In this document: positions 25,679-33,712 of the stretch, piece by piece
Numbering within the stretch: position 1 is the first letter of the stretch
How the letters are laid out: every line of letters begins with the position of its first letter
NCBI GenBank assembly: GCA_900315105.1
Contig: OMXX01000009.1
Location: 1-64,000 of the forward strand
Length of the DNA: 64,000 bases
Direction of reading: 5' to 3'
Source of the DNA: an uncultured Prevotellaceae bacterium
GTDB taxonomy: Bacteria > Bacteroidota > Bacteroidia > Bacteroidales > Bacteroidaceae
Made by a program: the position numbers and the translations under genes
The notes under the pieces: generated by a model
The model's database searches: none
What the model was told of the DNA's origin: nothing
Seen by the model: the letters and a program-made list of their open reading frames with translations, nothing else

Positions 25679-26503
25679 CTAAGCTATAAATGAACGGAGT
25701 TTTGGTACGTAAGTACGCGATACAGGCACAATCGTAGGGCATTTACCAAGTCTAAGCTGGTAGCCATTTGAATTTCCCTGTGCCGAAGTAATATTGTTTA
25801 GGTTCACTACAAATGAGCGGTGGCATTGGAATACATTCTCATATTCCTTCAAATCGTCAAGTACCGCCGTAAGCGTTGTATGCAGTTCTATGGTATTTAT
25901 GTTATTCTCTTTCATATAGCAGACCTGCACATTGTTCTTCTGAGCCTCAACATACAAGAGGTCGTTGATGGGCAGTTGCAAATCGTTACCTCTTACTGAT
26001 GCATCGTGAATAGTCACAATAATATCTGTCTGAATATCCGTTGTCTTGTCAAGCAGAGTCTCTAACTGACTACGCAGATAACGATGGTAGTTCATACCTA
26101 CAGAGAATACGGTTATGAATATACCTATGATAAAAGTCCAGTTGAGGAATAACAGTATTAATTCTAATGATATTGAAGAATGGAATACTATCGAAGATAC
26201 GAAGATGTTGCAGATGCAGACAAACAATGTCATTATCAGCACAGATAATGCCTCATGCCATACTCGCCAAGGCGACACTCTCTTCTGTAAAGGCTGCAAT
26301 GCGAGTCCATATAAATAACAGCATCCGAATGTAACAGCCCCGAATAACAATGACACCAATAACTTGTTTCCCTTGTATTCGCTAAACCCAAACGGTTGCA
26401 GAAGATAGAGGATAAAGAACACGATTGCAGAGTATATGGCACAGTCTTTCAGCCTGTTACTGCTCTGTGGAAACGGATATTTTCGAGTTAAGAATATTCC
26501 CAT
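25679..26503 (-). CDS. membrane-bound LytTR-family transcription regulator
   Basis: A 274-aa protein with about four membrane helices in the first 140 residues (IYSAIVFFILYLLQPFGF, VSLLFGAVTFGCCYLYGL, ALSVLIMTLFVCICNIFV, LILLFLNWTFIIGIFI). A short linker leads to a LytTR DNA-binding domain at about 170-274 (DLLYVEAQKNNVQVCY, FQCHRSFVVNLNNI, IVPVSRTYVPKL). It has no receiver domain, so the membrane part may sense the signal itself. It lies 2 bp after the upstream TPR gene. The same architecture recurs at 31512-32411. Confidence 0.92.
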   Translation of the reverse strand: MGIFLTRKYPFPQSSNRLKDCAIYSAIVFFILYLLQPFGFSEYKGNKLLVSLLFGAVTFGCCYLYGLALQPLQKRVSPWRVWHEALSVLIMTLFVCICNIFVSSIVFHSSISLELILLFLNWTFIIGIFITVFSVGMNYHRYLRSQLETLLDKTTDIQTDIIVTIHDASVRGNDLQLPINDLLYVEAQKNNVQVCYMKENNINTIELHTTLTAVLDDLKEYENVFQCHRSFVVNLNNITSAQGNSNGYQLRLGKCPTIVPVSRTYVPKLRSFIA

Positions 26504-26505
26504 TA

Positions 26506-27234
26506 TTACTTTTTACCCTTAACCGCCTTACTTGGTATTCCCTTACTTATAAGCAGAGCCTCATCGGCTTCAATCTTATCGAGAATACCATCGTCTGACT
26601 TTGTTTTCTTGATTTGCGCCATCTGCTTACGATAGAGTGCTATACGCTGAAGAACATACTGGGTATATTCGTCTGCATAGCTAAGATGCTGATTAGGAGT
26701 AAGATTCTTGGCGGTTATGTCTATTGCAGAAGATATATCATCAATAGCGAGGGATAGCTTTTCCATCGCCTCCTCCACCTGAGCACGTGTGGCATAGCTC
26801 GCTGCATCATCCTTATACAGTTCCACAAGATGATTTGCATAATCGTATGCATCTGGCAAGCGTTTCTCCTCTATATTATTCAGGATGAGTCCCGTAAGCG
26901 CATTCTTATGGTCAGGTTCATATTTCAGCACCTGTTCATAGTCGGCACGCGCAAATGAGTACCTACGCAACTTATTATTGACAAAGGCACGGAAATACAA
27001 TGCCCCGATATGCGTAGGGTACAAGTCGAGGATATTGGAATACTCGTCGAGGGCATATTTCCATTGCTCCAACGCAATATTACACTCAGCCTTGCGCATA
27101 CGATACTCCAGCGACTTAGGATTCTGCTCTATCTTCTTTGAAAGTACGGAGATAGAATCCTTCCATTGCTGTTGTGTCTGCGCATTAACAGAGAGACAAA
27201 AAACAAATGCTACGAAAAGAAATATTTTTCCCAT
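26506..27234 (-). CDS. secreted tetratricopeptide-repeat protein
   Basis: A 242-aa protein with a signal peptide (MGKIFLFVAFVFCLSVNAQ) and at least three TPR units between about 30 and 165 (WKYALDEYSNILDLYPTHIG, YSFARADYEQVLKYEPDHKN). The C-terminus is Lys-rich. It is probably a periplasmic scaffold or partner. It is the first gene of the operon that continues with the LytTR regulator (2 bp gap), TonB receptor and second TPR gene. No clear promoter motif is visible upstream. Confidence 0.85.
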   Translation of the reverse strand: MGKIFLFVAFVFCLSVNAQTQQQWKDSISVLSKKIEQNPKSLEYRMRKAECNIALEQWKYALDEYSNILDLYPTHIGALYFRAFVNNKLRRYSFARADYEQVLKYEPDHKNALTGLILNNIEEKRLPDAYDYANHLVELYKDDAASYATRAQVEEAMEKLSLAIDDISSAIDITAKNLTPNQHLSYADEYTQYVLQRIALYRKQMAQIKKTKSDDGILDKIEADEALLISKGIPSKAVKGKK

Positions 27235-27282
27235 AAAAAAAATATCGAGAATTCGCCTTACGACGATTTTTTTATTCTTTGA

Positions 27283-27495
27283 AAGTAAATTACCAATAAA
27301 ATTGAATCAGTAAATTATAAAGTGACATTCGTCACAAGAAATTTTATTTTTTATCTACAGAATCCATTTACTTTCACCCAAAAGGAGCATAAAATCCTCA
27401 ATGACAATCATCAGAAAAGTATTAAATCAGCAAATCAACCCAACAAACATAGAAATTTACTGAATTAATTTACTGATTTAATTTTCTGTTAATTT
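27283..27495. repeat. word repeats (AGTAAATTA / TTTACTGATTTAATT)
   Basis: GAAAGTAAATTACCAATAAA and CAGTAAATTATAAAG face CCATTTACTTTC and TTTACTGAATTAATTTACTG. This is the same vocabulary as 3866-4013. From 27496 to 27582 there are only short palindromic fragments (CACCGCAAGGTG) before the leuB stop. Confidence 0.65.
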
Positions 27496-27582
27496 CTTCG
27501 CAAGGGCTCAGGCGCTACGCAGAGTCCTTTCCAGAAAGAACCATATCACCGCAAGGTGAATTTCCTTTCCAGTCAAGGGGGG

Positions 27583-28665
27583 TTACGCTTTCTTGATGAA
27601 GTCAACAATCCAAGCACCAACTTCCTTAGTGCCATACTTTGCGCCACCCTCAACCTGAATCTCAGGAGTACGCACGTTCTGGTCGAGAGAAGCATCAACA
27701 GCCTTACGGATGAGAGCACCCTCTTCCTTCAAACCGAAATACTCATAGAGCATGGCAACAGAAAGAATCTGTGCGAGTGGGTTTGCTATGTTCAAGCCCT
27801 TACCCTGTGGCCAAGAACCGTGGATTGGCTCGAATACAGGAGTAGAAGAACCTGTAGAAGCTGATGGGAGAAGACCCATAGAACCTGTGATGCAAGAACC
27901 CTCATCGGTAAGAATGTCACCGAATGTATTCTCTGTTACCATTACATCGAAGAATGTTGGCTCCTGAATCATACGCATAGCAGCGTTGTCAACATACATA
28001 TAGTCAGTCTTTACGTCTGGGTATTCCTTCTCAATTTCCTGAGCAACCTTACGCCACAGACGGCTTGAAGCCAACACGTTTGCCTTGTCAACCACTGTGA
28101 GGTGCTTCTTACGCTGCTGAGCATACTGATAACCTACGCGGAGGATACGCTCAACCTCTGGACGTGAATAGTAGTTGGTATCAAGAGCATCCTCTGTACC
28201 GATTTCTGCATTCATAGCAGGCTCCTGCTTCTTACCGAAGTACATACCGCCAGTAAGCTCACGGATACAGATGAAGTCAGCCCCCTTCACAATCTCGTCC
28301 TTGAGAGGTGACTTGTGAACGAGGCAGTCGAATGTGGTTACAGGACGGATGTTAGCGAACAAACCGAGCTTCTTACGCATAGCGAGAAGTCCCTGCTCAG
28401 GACGTACCTTTGCTGATGGGTTATTGTCGAACTTAGGATCACCAACAGAAGCGAAGAGAACTGCATCAGCCTCCTCACAAATCTTGAAAGTCTCCTCTGG
28501 GAATGGATCACCCACCTCGTCGATAGCGTGAGCGCCACAGAGAGCCTCCTTGTAACTTACCTCGTGTCCGAACTTCTTTGCAACAGCGTCCATTACGGCT
28601 ACGCCCTGCTCCATAATCTCTGGTCCGATACCATCACCAGCCAGAACTGCAATCTTCAAATTCAT
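27583..28665 (-). CDS. leuB: 3-isopropylmalate dehydrogenase
   Basis: A 360-aa cytosolic enzyme. [13 protein letters not shown] is at the N-terminus, substrate arginines lie in [27 protein letters not shown] carries the catalytic Lys region, and [14 protein letters not shown] is in the NAD region. It oxidises 3-isopropylmalate to the precursor of leucine. It stands alone, 22 kb from leuA, leuC and leuD, with its own promoter at 28712-28743. No attenuator-like leader is visible here. Confidence 0.96.
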   Translation of the reverse strand: MNLKIAVLAGDGIGPEIMEQGVAVMDAVAKKFGHEVSYKEALCGAHAIDEVGDPFPEETFKICEEADAVLFASVGDPKFDNNPSAKVRPEQGLLAMRKKLGLFANIRPVTTFDCLVHKSPLKDEIVKGADFICIRELTGGMYFGKKQEPAMNAEIGTEDALDTNYYSRPEVERILRVGYQYAQQRKKHLTVVDKANVLASSRLWRKVAQEIEKEYPDVKTDYMYVDNAAMRMIQEPTFFDVMVTENTFGDILTDEGSCITGSMGLLPSASTGSSTPVFEPIHGSWPQGKGLNIANPLAQILSVAMLYEYFGLKEEGALIRKAVDASLDQNVRTPEIQVEGGAKYGTKEVGAWIVDFIKKA

Positions 28666-28711
28666 TTTTTGTTATATATATAAATTTGTTACTAAAACTT
28701 CTATTTTTCTG

Positions 28712-28743
28712 CAAAAGTACAACTTTTTCGGCACTCTACCAAA
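28712..28743 (-). promoter_or_regulatory. leuB promoter
   Basis: On the minus strand, TACTTTTG (28712-28719) and TTTG (28740-28743) are separated by 20 bp. Confidence 0.75.
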
Positions 28744-28832
28744 TTATTTCAGGCAATTATCCTCCTATTTGTTTTTTTTATAAAGTATTAGGAATAGTAA
28801 TCACTTATATGACATTATTTTTATCCTCATTA

Positions 28833-30008
28833 TTACTTTATGAACGGGAACACCTCTGCCAACTTCTGCTTGAAACCATCTCCATAACCAGAACATTGAT
28901 CTATGATGTTACCTTCCGGAGAGACAAAGAAGAAATGAGGAATACCAAGTACACCATATCTTGCCTTTATTTCCGCAGCCTGTTTTTTGTCATTCCACTC
29001 ATGCCATGTAACCTTATCATCAATACTTTCCATCCAATGCTTAGTAGCGTCAATCGAAACTGTAATTATCTCCAACTTGTCTGAATACTTGCTATAAATC
29101 TCATTGAGCAAAGGCTTGGCAGCCTCACAAGGGGGACATCCTTTACCACTAAACTCCAGCAACACATATTTGCCAGCAAACTCATTTAAATGATGTTCGT
29201 TACCCTTGCGGTCGTAGAGTGTGAAATCAGCGATTTTACCGCCCTTTGCAATTGCGTTAGGGTAAAACATAGACCTAACTTGTATAGCATCAGGTTCACT
29301 CTGATACTCAACTGGTATTTTGGTATACAAGCCATGTGCCTTTTCCACAACCGCCTTATTATCAACCCCTTTTACCACAAAAGCGATTTCAGTAAGTTCT
29401 TCCAGAAAAACAGGAGTATATGGTCTGTCTGCCAGGAAATCTATATATTCCTCAACGTGCGCCGCCTTTATGGAATCACGCTCTTTCGATAAGGCTCTTC
29501 CCTTATTCCCAACCTCCCTTTTCTTTTCCTGTGAAATATCAGGATCATCCATTATAGGATACAAACTATATATTTCCTTTTGTGCTTCCAAAGCCCTCGG
29601 CATTTTTTCACGTTGGAATGCAATTATAGCATTAGCCTCCTTTTGGCACAACGAATTATTCTCTATATGCCAATCCACAGCAGCATTTCCTTTTCCTGTA
29701 ATAGTTGTATGCTTTCCTGGATCTACCCAAAAGAATTGAAAATCCATTTGATCCATAGAAGTATGAATAAGGAGTTTCTGATTTTCTGTCAACGGCATTA
29801 CAGCAAGACGAAAGTGCCCGTTCTTCACCTTTGTACTATCTACCAGAGGACTCATACGCCCTTCATGTCTATACAACAAAACATTAACACCATCTGCAAC
29901 ATCACTAACACGTCCTTCAATGATGCAGGAATCCAAAGACACGGTTTGCTGCGCCCAACTACCGATGGCACAACATCCTAACACAAAGGCAAGAATTGAT
30001 TTTCTCAT
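28833..30008 (-). CDS. periplasmic thioredoxin-like (TlpA/AhpC) protein with DUF4369-type N-terminus
   Basis: A 391-aa protein with a signal peptide (ILAFVLGCCAIGSWAQ). A beta-rich N-terminal region resembles DUF4369 (CIIEGRVSDVADGVNVLLYR). A thioredoxin fold from about 255 has the redox motif CPPC near 287-290 and cis-Pro in GVLGIPHFFF. It should exchange thiols or disulfides in the periplasm, as Bacteroidetes TlpA-type proteins do. It is monocistronic, with a promoter at 30040-30071. Confidence 0.9.
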   Translation of the reverse strand: MRKSILAFVLGCCAIGSWAQQTVSLDSCIIEGRVSDVADGVNVLLYRHEGRMSPLVDSTKVKNGHFRLAVMPLTENQKLLIHTSMDQMDFQFFWVDPGKHTTITGKGNAAVDWHIENNSLCQKEANAIIAFQREKMPRALEAQKEIYSLYPIMDDPDISQEKKREVGNKGRALSKERDSIKAAHVEEYIDFLADRPYTPVFLEELTEIAFVVKGVDNKAVVEKAHGLYTKIPVEYQSEPDAIQVRSMFYPNAIAKGGKIADFTLYDRKGNEHHLNEFAGKYVLLEFSGKGCPPCEAAKPLLNEIYSKYSDKLEIITVSIDATKHWMESIDDKVTWHEWNDKKQAAEIKARYGVLGIPHFFFVSPEGNIIDQCSGYGDGFKQKLAEVFPFIK

Positions 30009-30039
30009 AGATTTTACGTTATTGATTAATAATCATATG

Positions 30040-30071
30040 CAAAGATACATATTTTTCAGCACATAACCAAA
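30040..30071 (-). promoter_or_regulatory. Bacteroidetes-type promoter
   Basis: Minus-strand TATCTTTG (30040-30047), a 20-bp spacer and TTTG (30068-30071). It drives the thioredoxin-like gene. Confidence 0.8.
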
Positions 30072-30174
30072 TTATTTTGTTTGTTTCACGCAGTCAAAGG
30101 AGTTACTTTTATCTGCCAGTATGTTAATTCAATAATTATTTCTGGAAACACGATAGAATATGCGGATTTTTTTG

Positions 30175-30182
30175 TAACTTTG
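30175..30182 (+). promoter_or_regulatory. -7 element of the queD-queE operon
   Basis: TAACTTTG is followed by a 5' UTR of about 125 nt that consists mostly of the word-repeat pair 30192-30266. The rest of the gap from 30048 is A/T-rich with no other signal. No preQ1-type pseudoknot was recognisable. Confidence 0.6.
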
Positions 30183-30191
30183 CATCCCAAA

Positions 30192-30266
30192 TAGGTGACA
30201 GGTGTTGGGTGATGGGTGTTGGCGTATAGTACAAACCACCACCACCCAACACCTAACAACCATCAA
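30192..30266. repeat. inverted word-repeat pair (GGTGTTGGGTGATGGG / CCCAACACCTAAC)
   Basis: GGTGTTGGGTGATGGGTG is followed about 20 bp later by CCACCCAACACCTAACAACC. It lies in the queD 5' UTR. The same words occur inside queE, inside the GH43 gene and at 54710-54736. Confidence 0.85.
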
Positions 30267-30309
30267 CCAGAGAAATAGGTCTAAGAAAACCCTATCTAAA
30301 AAACTTAGA

Positions 30310-30639
30310 ATGTATTACATAGAAAAAACGCTTGAGATTTCAGCAGCACACTATCTGAATCTCAGTTACCGCAGCAAGTGTGAGAACCTACACGGCCACA
30401 ACTGGAAGATTGTTGTATTCTGCAAGTCAGAAACCCTCGACGCAGACGGAATGGTCGTGGATTTCACCCATATCAAAAAGATTGTAAAAGGACAACTGGA
30501 TCACAAATGTCTTAATGACGTACTCGACTGCAATCCTACGGCGGAGAATATTGCACGCTGGATTGCGGACAGGATTCCTTTCTGCTATCGCGTAAGTGTG
30601 CAGGAAAGCGAGGGAAACAAAGCCATATACGAGAAGTAA
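30310..30639 (+). CDS. queD: 6-carboxytetrahydropterin synthase QueD
   Basis: A 109-aa T-fold enzyme. The zinc histidines are H14, H28 and H30 (SAAHYLNL, NLHGHNW), and the catalytic Cys is C24 in KCENLHGHNW. It makes 6-carboxytetrahydropterin from 7,8-dihydroneopterin triphosphate in queuosine synthesis. I chose the ATG at 30310 (MYYIEKTLEIS); the longer ORF begins inside the repeat region and adds a Thr/Gln-rich non-family head. queE starts 4 bp after the stop. Confidence 0.95.
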   Translation: MYYIEKTLEISAAHYLNLSYRSKCENLHGHNWKIVVFCKSETLDADGMVVDFTHIKKIVKGQLDHKCLNDVLDCNPTAENIARWIADRIPFCYRVSVQESEGNKAIYEK

Positions 30640-30643
30640 GGAT

Positions 30644-31255
30644 ATGAGAGTAAACGAGATATTCTACTCCATTCAAGGAGAGGGACACTACACGGGTACG
30701 CCAGCCGTATTCGTGCGCTTTGCCGGATGCAACCTCAACTGCTGGTTCTGCGACACAGAGTTTCACTCTTTTACCGAGATGAGCGAGGATGAGATTGTAG
30801 CTGAAGCAAGCCAATACCCTTCACGATATATGGTTATAACAGGTGGTGAACCAACCTTGCAGCTCACAGCATCGCTCACCTCCAAGCTCCATGCCACAGG
30901 CTTCTACATCATGCTTGAAACCAACGGTACACAGCCATTGCCCGAAGGCTGCATCGTGGATTGGATTACATGCTCTCCCAAATGCCCATCGCCTAACACC
31001 CATCACCCATCACCCAACACCCATCACCCAATTCGCATACAGCGTATCGACGAACTCAAGGTGGTCTATGAGGGGACAGAGCAGGACATGAGCCAGTATG
31101 ATGTCATCCAAGCCAAGGAATATCGTCTGCAACCATGCTGTACGGGCGACCGCCAAAAAGATACTTTCATCACCAACCAGACTATCGACTACATCCTCAC
31201 TCATCCGAAATGGCGTCTCTCGCTACAGATGCACAAGATTCTGGGGGTGAGGTAG
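30644..31255 (+). CDS. queE: 7-carboxy-7-deazaguanine synthase QueE, with an in-frame repeat insert
   Basis: A 203-aa radical SAM enzyme. It opens with IFYSIQGEGHYTGTPAVFVR, has a CxxxCxxC cluster motif at C29, C33 and C36, and ITGGEPTLQ. It converts carboxytetrahydropterin to CDG, the step after QueD. The start MRVNEIF is 4 bp after queD. Oddity: between VDWITCSPK and IQRIDELKVVYEG there is an extra CPSPNTHHPSPNTHHP segment made by two 21-bp tandem repeats. Family members I recall have only a short loop here. The frame is kept, so the protein is probably still made. Confidence 0.93.
   Translation: MRVNEIFYSIQGEGHYTGTPAVFVRFAGCNLNCWFCDTEFHSFTEMSEDEIVAEASQYPSRYMVITGGEPTLQLTASLTSKLHATGFYIMLETNGTQPLPEGCIVDWITCSPKCPSPNTHHPSPNTHHPIRIQRIDELKVVYEGTEQDMSQYDVIQAKEYRLQPCCTGDRQKDTFITNQTIDYILTHPKWRLSLQMHKILGVR
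30986..31030. repeat. two 21-bp tandem repeats inside queE
   Basis: Units 30986-31006 and 31007-31027 differ at two positions and encode the heptad PSPNTHH twice, then a final Pro. The DNA words (CACCCATCACCCAACACCC) are the same as the intergenic repeats at 30192-30266 and 54710-54736. Confidence 0.9.
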
Positions 31256-31511
31256 GCTGAGGATTTGAGTTTCCTTGATAAGGAAACGGCGTAAGCAAAG
31301 GTTATATCCCTTGATTTTTCAAGTGTAATTTTGTAGTTTTCGCCCTATTTTTCTATGCAAAATGCTCTGTATCTCTGTGGCATATTGTTGCGGTATGCCA
31401 CATGAAGCCAGACGCTTTGAGGCATAACGGAGGATTATCGTCTTCGGGAGCAAAGGTACTACATTTTCCGCACATATCCAATAGTTGTCAAGAAAAAGCT
31501 GTACCTTTGCT
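31256..31511. other. gap with two facing-away promoter motifs, possible small RNA
   Basis: Downstream of queE a GTTTCCTT/AAGGAAAC hairpin (31269-31287) lacks a T tract. On the minus strand, TACCTTTG (31451-31458) lies 20 bp from ATTG (31479-31482), which would start a transcript of up to about 190 nt towards queE. On the plus strand, TACCTTTG (31502-31509) points into the antisense of the LytTR gene. The only ORFs are very short (for example 26 codons) and not recognisable. Confidence 0.4.
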
Positions 31512-32411
31512 CTACTTATCACTCAAAACCGACTTGATGACATCGTTATTGGCACGCGATACCGGCAACTGCTTCTCAACACCGAACAACTGCAACTGAT
31601 AGCCAGGATTACGAGCCGTCATAGATACCACGAAATTGATATTGACAAGAAAAGCCCTGTGACATTGTACGATATAGCAGAACTCAGAAAGTGTTTCCTT
31701 TATCTGCTTCAACGTGATGCGAAGAGTTATGTGCCTGGTCTCATTCTCCGAGATATAGCATATATCAGCATAGTTCGCCATTGACTCCACATAGAGAATA
31801 CTTGAAGGGGCTACCTCCAGTCGGGCACCCTGTCCCTGACCTTCAATCACCACCGTTATCGGCTTCTCCTCAACCTCTTCATGTTTGTCTTCTCTTTGGT
31901 AAAGTTCCTCCTGACGCTTCTCCAAGAGGTTATTGATAGCCTTCACATCGTCAAGCTCACGACGAAGCTGGTCGTTCCTGAATTCATAGAAAGCCCACAA
32001 GAACATAAACACAGTCACAATCCCGACATTCACACACATAAGCCACACGTTATATAGTGTGAAATGCCCGTCTTCATAGAAGAACATATCCCATCGTCTT
32101 TGACAAAACCAACCATCGTACATAAGCAGCAAAAGCGCTAGAATTGGAGTATTAACAATATAGGCAACCGACTCGCGAACAAGGAAGTACTTTAGAGAAC
32201 CGTTACGCTTTTCATAATCTCCAAGAGCAGCCTTTGTCAGCAGCAAGGAAAACAAGACGGCAAGGAAAGATATCAAGGAGCATATAAGAATATACCCCAT
32301 ACGACCTTCATTTAGCCTGCCTATGCCGAAAGGTTGTACGAGTGCCAGAAAGACCAACACCCCGATACCACACTTGAAAGCACGCTTGAGTATATATATG
32401 TAATCGTTCAT
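31512..32411 (-). CDS. membrane-bound LytTR-family transcription regulator
   Basis: A 299-aa protein. About four membrane helices lie in residues 10-150 (GIGVLVFLALVQPFGIG, LICSLISFLAVLFSLLL, VNTPILALLLLMYDGWF, VNVGIVTVFMFLWAFYE). A coiled-coil-like charged stretch follows at about 150-180 (LRRELDDVKAINNLLEKRQE), then a LytTR domain at about 195-299 (SSILYVESMANYADICY, CHRAFLVNINFV). It lacks a receiver domain, like 25679-26503. It is monocistronic, with a promoter at 32472-32499. Targets are unknown. Confidence 0.92.
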   Translation of the reverse strand: MNDYIYILKRAFKCGIGVLVFLALVQPFGIGRLNEGRMGYILICSLISFLAVLFSLLLTKAALGDYEKRNGSLKYFLVRESVAYIVNTPILALLLLMYDGWFCQRRWDMFFYEDGHFTLYNVWLMCVNVGIVTVFMFLWAFYEFRNDQLRRELDDVKAINNLLEKRQEELYQREDKHEEVEEKPITVVIEGQGQGARLEVAPSSILYVESMANYADICYISENETRHITLRITLKQIKETLSEFCYIVQCHRAFLVNINFVVSMTARNPGYQLQLFGVEKQLPVSRANNDVIKSVLSDK

Positions 32412-32418
32412 TTTGGAA

Positions 32419-32457
32419 AACTCTAAACTCTAAACACTAAACCCTAAACTCTAAACT
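32419..32457. repeat. tandem CTCTAAA / CCCTAAA words in the LytTR leader
   Basis: AAACTCTAAACTCTAAACAC and ACCCTAAACTCTAAAC follow one another between the promoter and the start codon at 32411. On the minus strand the words read GTTTAGAG, close to those at 54670-54700. Confidence 0.8.
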
Positions 32458-32471
32458 TTTTTATGCAGCTG

Positions 32472-32499
32472 CAAAGGTACTTATTTTTTGTCAATCAAA
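32472..32499 (-). promoter_or_regulatory. promoter of the LytTR gene
   Basis: Minus-strand TACCTTTG at 32472-32479 and TTTG at 32496-32499, with a short 16-bp spacer. Confidence 0.55.
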
Positions 32500-32592
32500 C
32501 AACATTTTCACATACCATTCGTCACAAAAAACATGCATTTCGTCCCATCCACAAGCTATAAGTCCCCAATAACGTACCGTTTATCCCCAACT

Positions 32593-32624
32593 ATTGTTCT
32601 GTTCACAAACATCATATAACTTTG
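32593..32624 (+). promoter_or_regulatory. promoter of the small gene at 32674
   Basis: ATTG at 32593-32596, a 20-bp spacer and TAACTTTG at 32617-32624. Confidence 0.7.
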
Positions 32625-32673
32625 CAGCAAAAATAACAGAATTTCGATTTTCAAACTTTTACTTTTCTATAAT

Positions 32674-32892
32674 ATGGATACAACAATCTTAGCGGTAGCG
32701 ATAGCTTTAACAATAAGTCATATCGTTTACACAGAGTACGTAAATTCTGATGACCAACTCGCAGAATACCAAACATTCTATGAAGCGCAAGCCTCCATAA
32801 CTGCCAAGAACACATTGAAAGACGGCACCTTCATCAACGAATACACAGGAAAAGACAAAACATCCCTCAGCGAAATCATTTTCTCTGAATAA
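32674..32892 (+). CDS. small protein of unknown function (72 aa)
   Basis: A 72-aa ORF about 43 bp after a good promoter (32593-32624). It begins MDTTILAVAIALTISHIVYT, which could be a membrane anchor or an uncleaved signal, followed by a polar region (EAQASITAKNTLKDGTFINE). It resembles nothing I know. The clean promoter, the spacing and the absence of another ORF support it as a gene. A non-coding transcript remains possible. Confidence 0.5.
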   Translation: MDTTILAVAIALTISHIVYTEYVNSDDQLAEYQTFYEAQASITAKNTLKDGTFINEYTGKDKTSLSEIIFSE

Positions 32893-32934
32893 TATATCCA
32901 TTCTCACCTCTCTCCTGTTATATCATATTACTTA

Positions 32935-33093
32935 GTTCGTTGTCCGTTCATCCTTCGTTCATCCTTCGCCCTACCTTCGCTATGCCTTCGCTCTACCTTC
33001 GCTCATCCTATAGTTCTTTTTCGGTTTCAGAGCGAAGGCATAGCGTTGTCATAGCGAAGGCATAACGGCAGATAATAGAAGGACAAACGAAAC
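32935..33093. repeat. inverted word-repeat pair (CCTTCGCTATGCC / GCGAAGGCATAG)
   Basis: Left: GTCCGTTCATCCTTCG words, then CTACCTTCGCTATGCC. Right: AGCGAAGGCATAGCG twice, then GGACAAACGAAACG. The arms are complementary, including their outer ends (TTCGTTGTCC with GGACAAACGAA). They fill the gap between 32892 and the sigma-factor promoter at 33098. Confidence 0.85.
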
Positions 33094-33097
33094 GACT

Positions 33098-33129
33098 ATT
33101 GCATATATCAGGAATTTTTCATAATTTTG
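33098..33129 (+). promoter_or_regulatory. promoter of the ECF sigma operon
   Basis: ATTG at 33098-33101, a 20-bp spacer and TAATTTTG at 33122-33129. The start codon is at 33221. Confidence 0.75.
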
Positions 33130-33220
33130 CAACAAATTACGAAAAAAATCGGGCATAGGGGTATTGGTTTCCCCCTGGTTGTGTGTCTTACATATAAAGA
33201 CCCAACAAATCGAGTTGAAA

Positions 33221-33712
33221 ATGGATTATAACAAACAAGGGTTCGAAAGAATCTACAAAGACAATTACAGGCAGATGTATCGCTTCGCCTTCTCTATTCT
33301 TGAGGATGCAGAGGAAGCGAGGGATGCGGTAAGTCAGGTCTTTACGCAGATGTGGAACAGTCAACCGGCCATTGCTGACGCATCTGTTACGGGATACCTG
33401 CTTGCCGCCACAAGAAACCAAAGCCTGAACATAATGCGACAGAAGCGCTTGCGTCAGCAAATGGAGCTGGAAGTCGCTATGCAGAAGGCTCAGCAAGAGA
33501 ACGAAGAACGTGAGGAACTTATGGAAGAACTCCAGAGAGTTATCAATGATAACCTCACAGAGCAAGACCGACGGGTACTGTCACTTCACTATGATGAAGA
33601 AATGACCTACGAGGAAACAGCAAAGGCGTTAGGAATAAGTTCATCAGCAGTAAACAAGCATATAACCCGTTCGCTTGGGAAGATACGTTCAATCCTTAAA
33701 ATTGCCCGATAA
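33221..33712 (+). CDS. ECF-family RNA polymerase sigma factor
   Basis: A 163-aa protein. Region 2 is at about 8-75 (FERIYKDNYRQMYRFAFSIL, DAVSQVFTQMWNSQ), with a Gln/Glu-rich linker. Region 4 is at about 105-160 (EQDRRVLSLHYDEEMTYEET, LGISSSAVNKHITRSL). I chose MDYNKQGF (33221); the longer ORF adds 19 unrelated residues. The stop overlaps the next start (ATGA at 33712), so the anti-sigma factor is translationally coupled. It should drive the receptor gene at 34256 when released. Confidence 0.95.
   Translation: MDYNKQGFERIYKDNYRQMYRFAFSILEDAEEARDAVSQVFTQMWNSQPAIADASVTGYLLAATRNQSLNIMRQKRLRQQMELEVAMQKAQQENEEREELMEELQRVINDNLTEQDRRVLSLHYDEEMTYEETAKALGISSSAVNKHITRSLGKIRSILKIAR

Noticed and set aside
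31319..31522. 67-codon minus-strand ORF downstream of the LytTR gene
   Set aside because: It contains the predicted promoter 31451-31482 and overlaps the LytTR 3' end, so it is unlikely to be translated from its start.
32419..32457. Telomere-like CCCTAAA repeat
   Set aside because: It is a short bacterial leader tract with mixed CTCTAAA and CCCTAAA words, consistent with the other word repeats.
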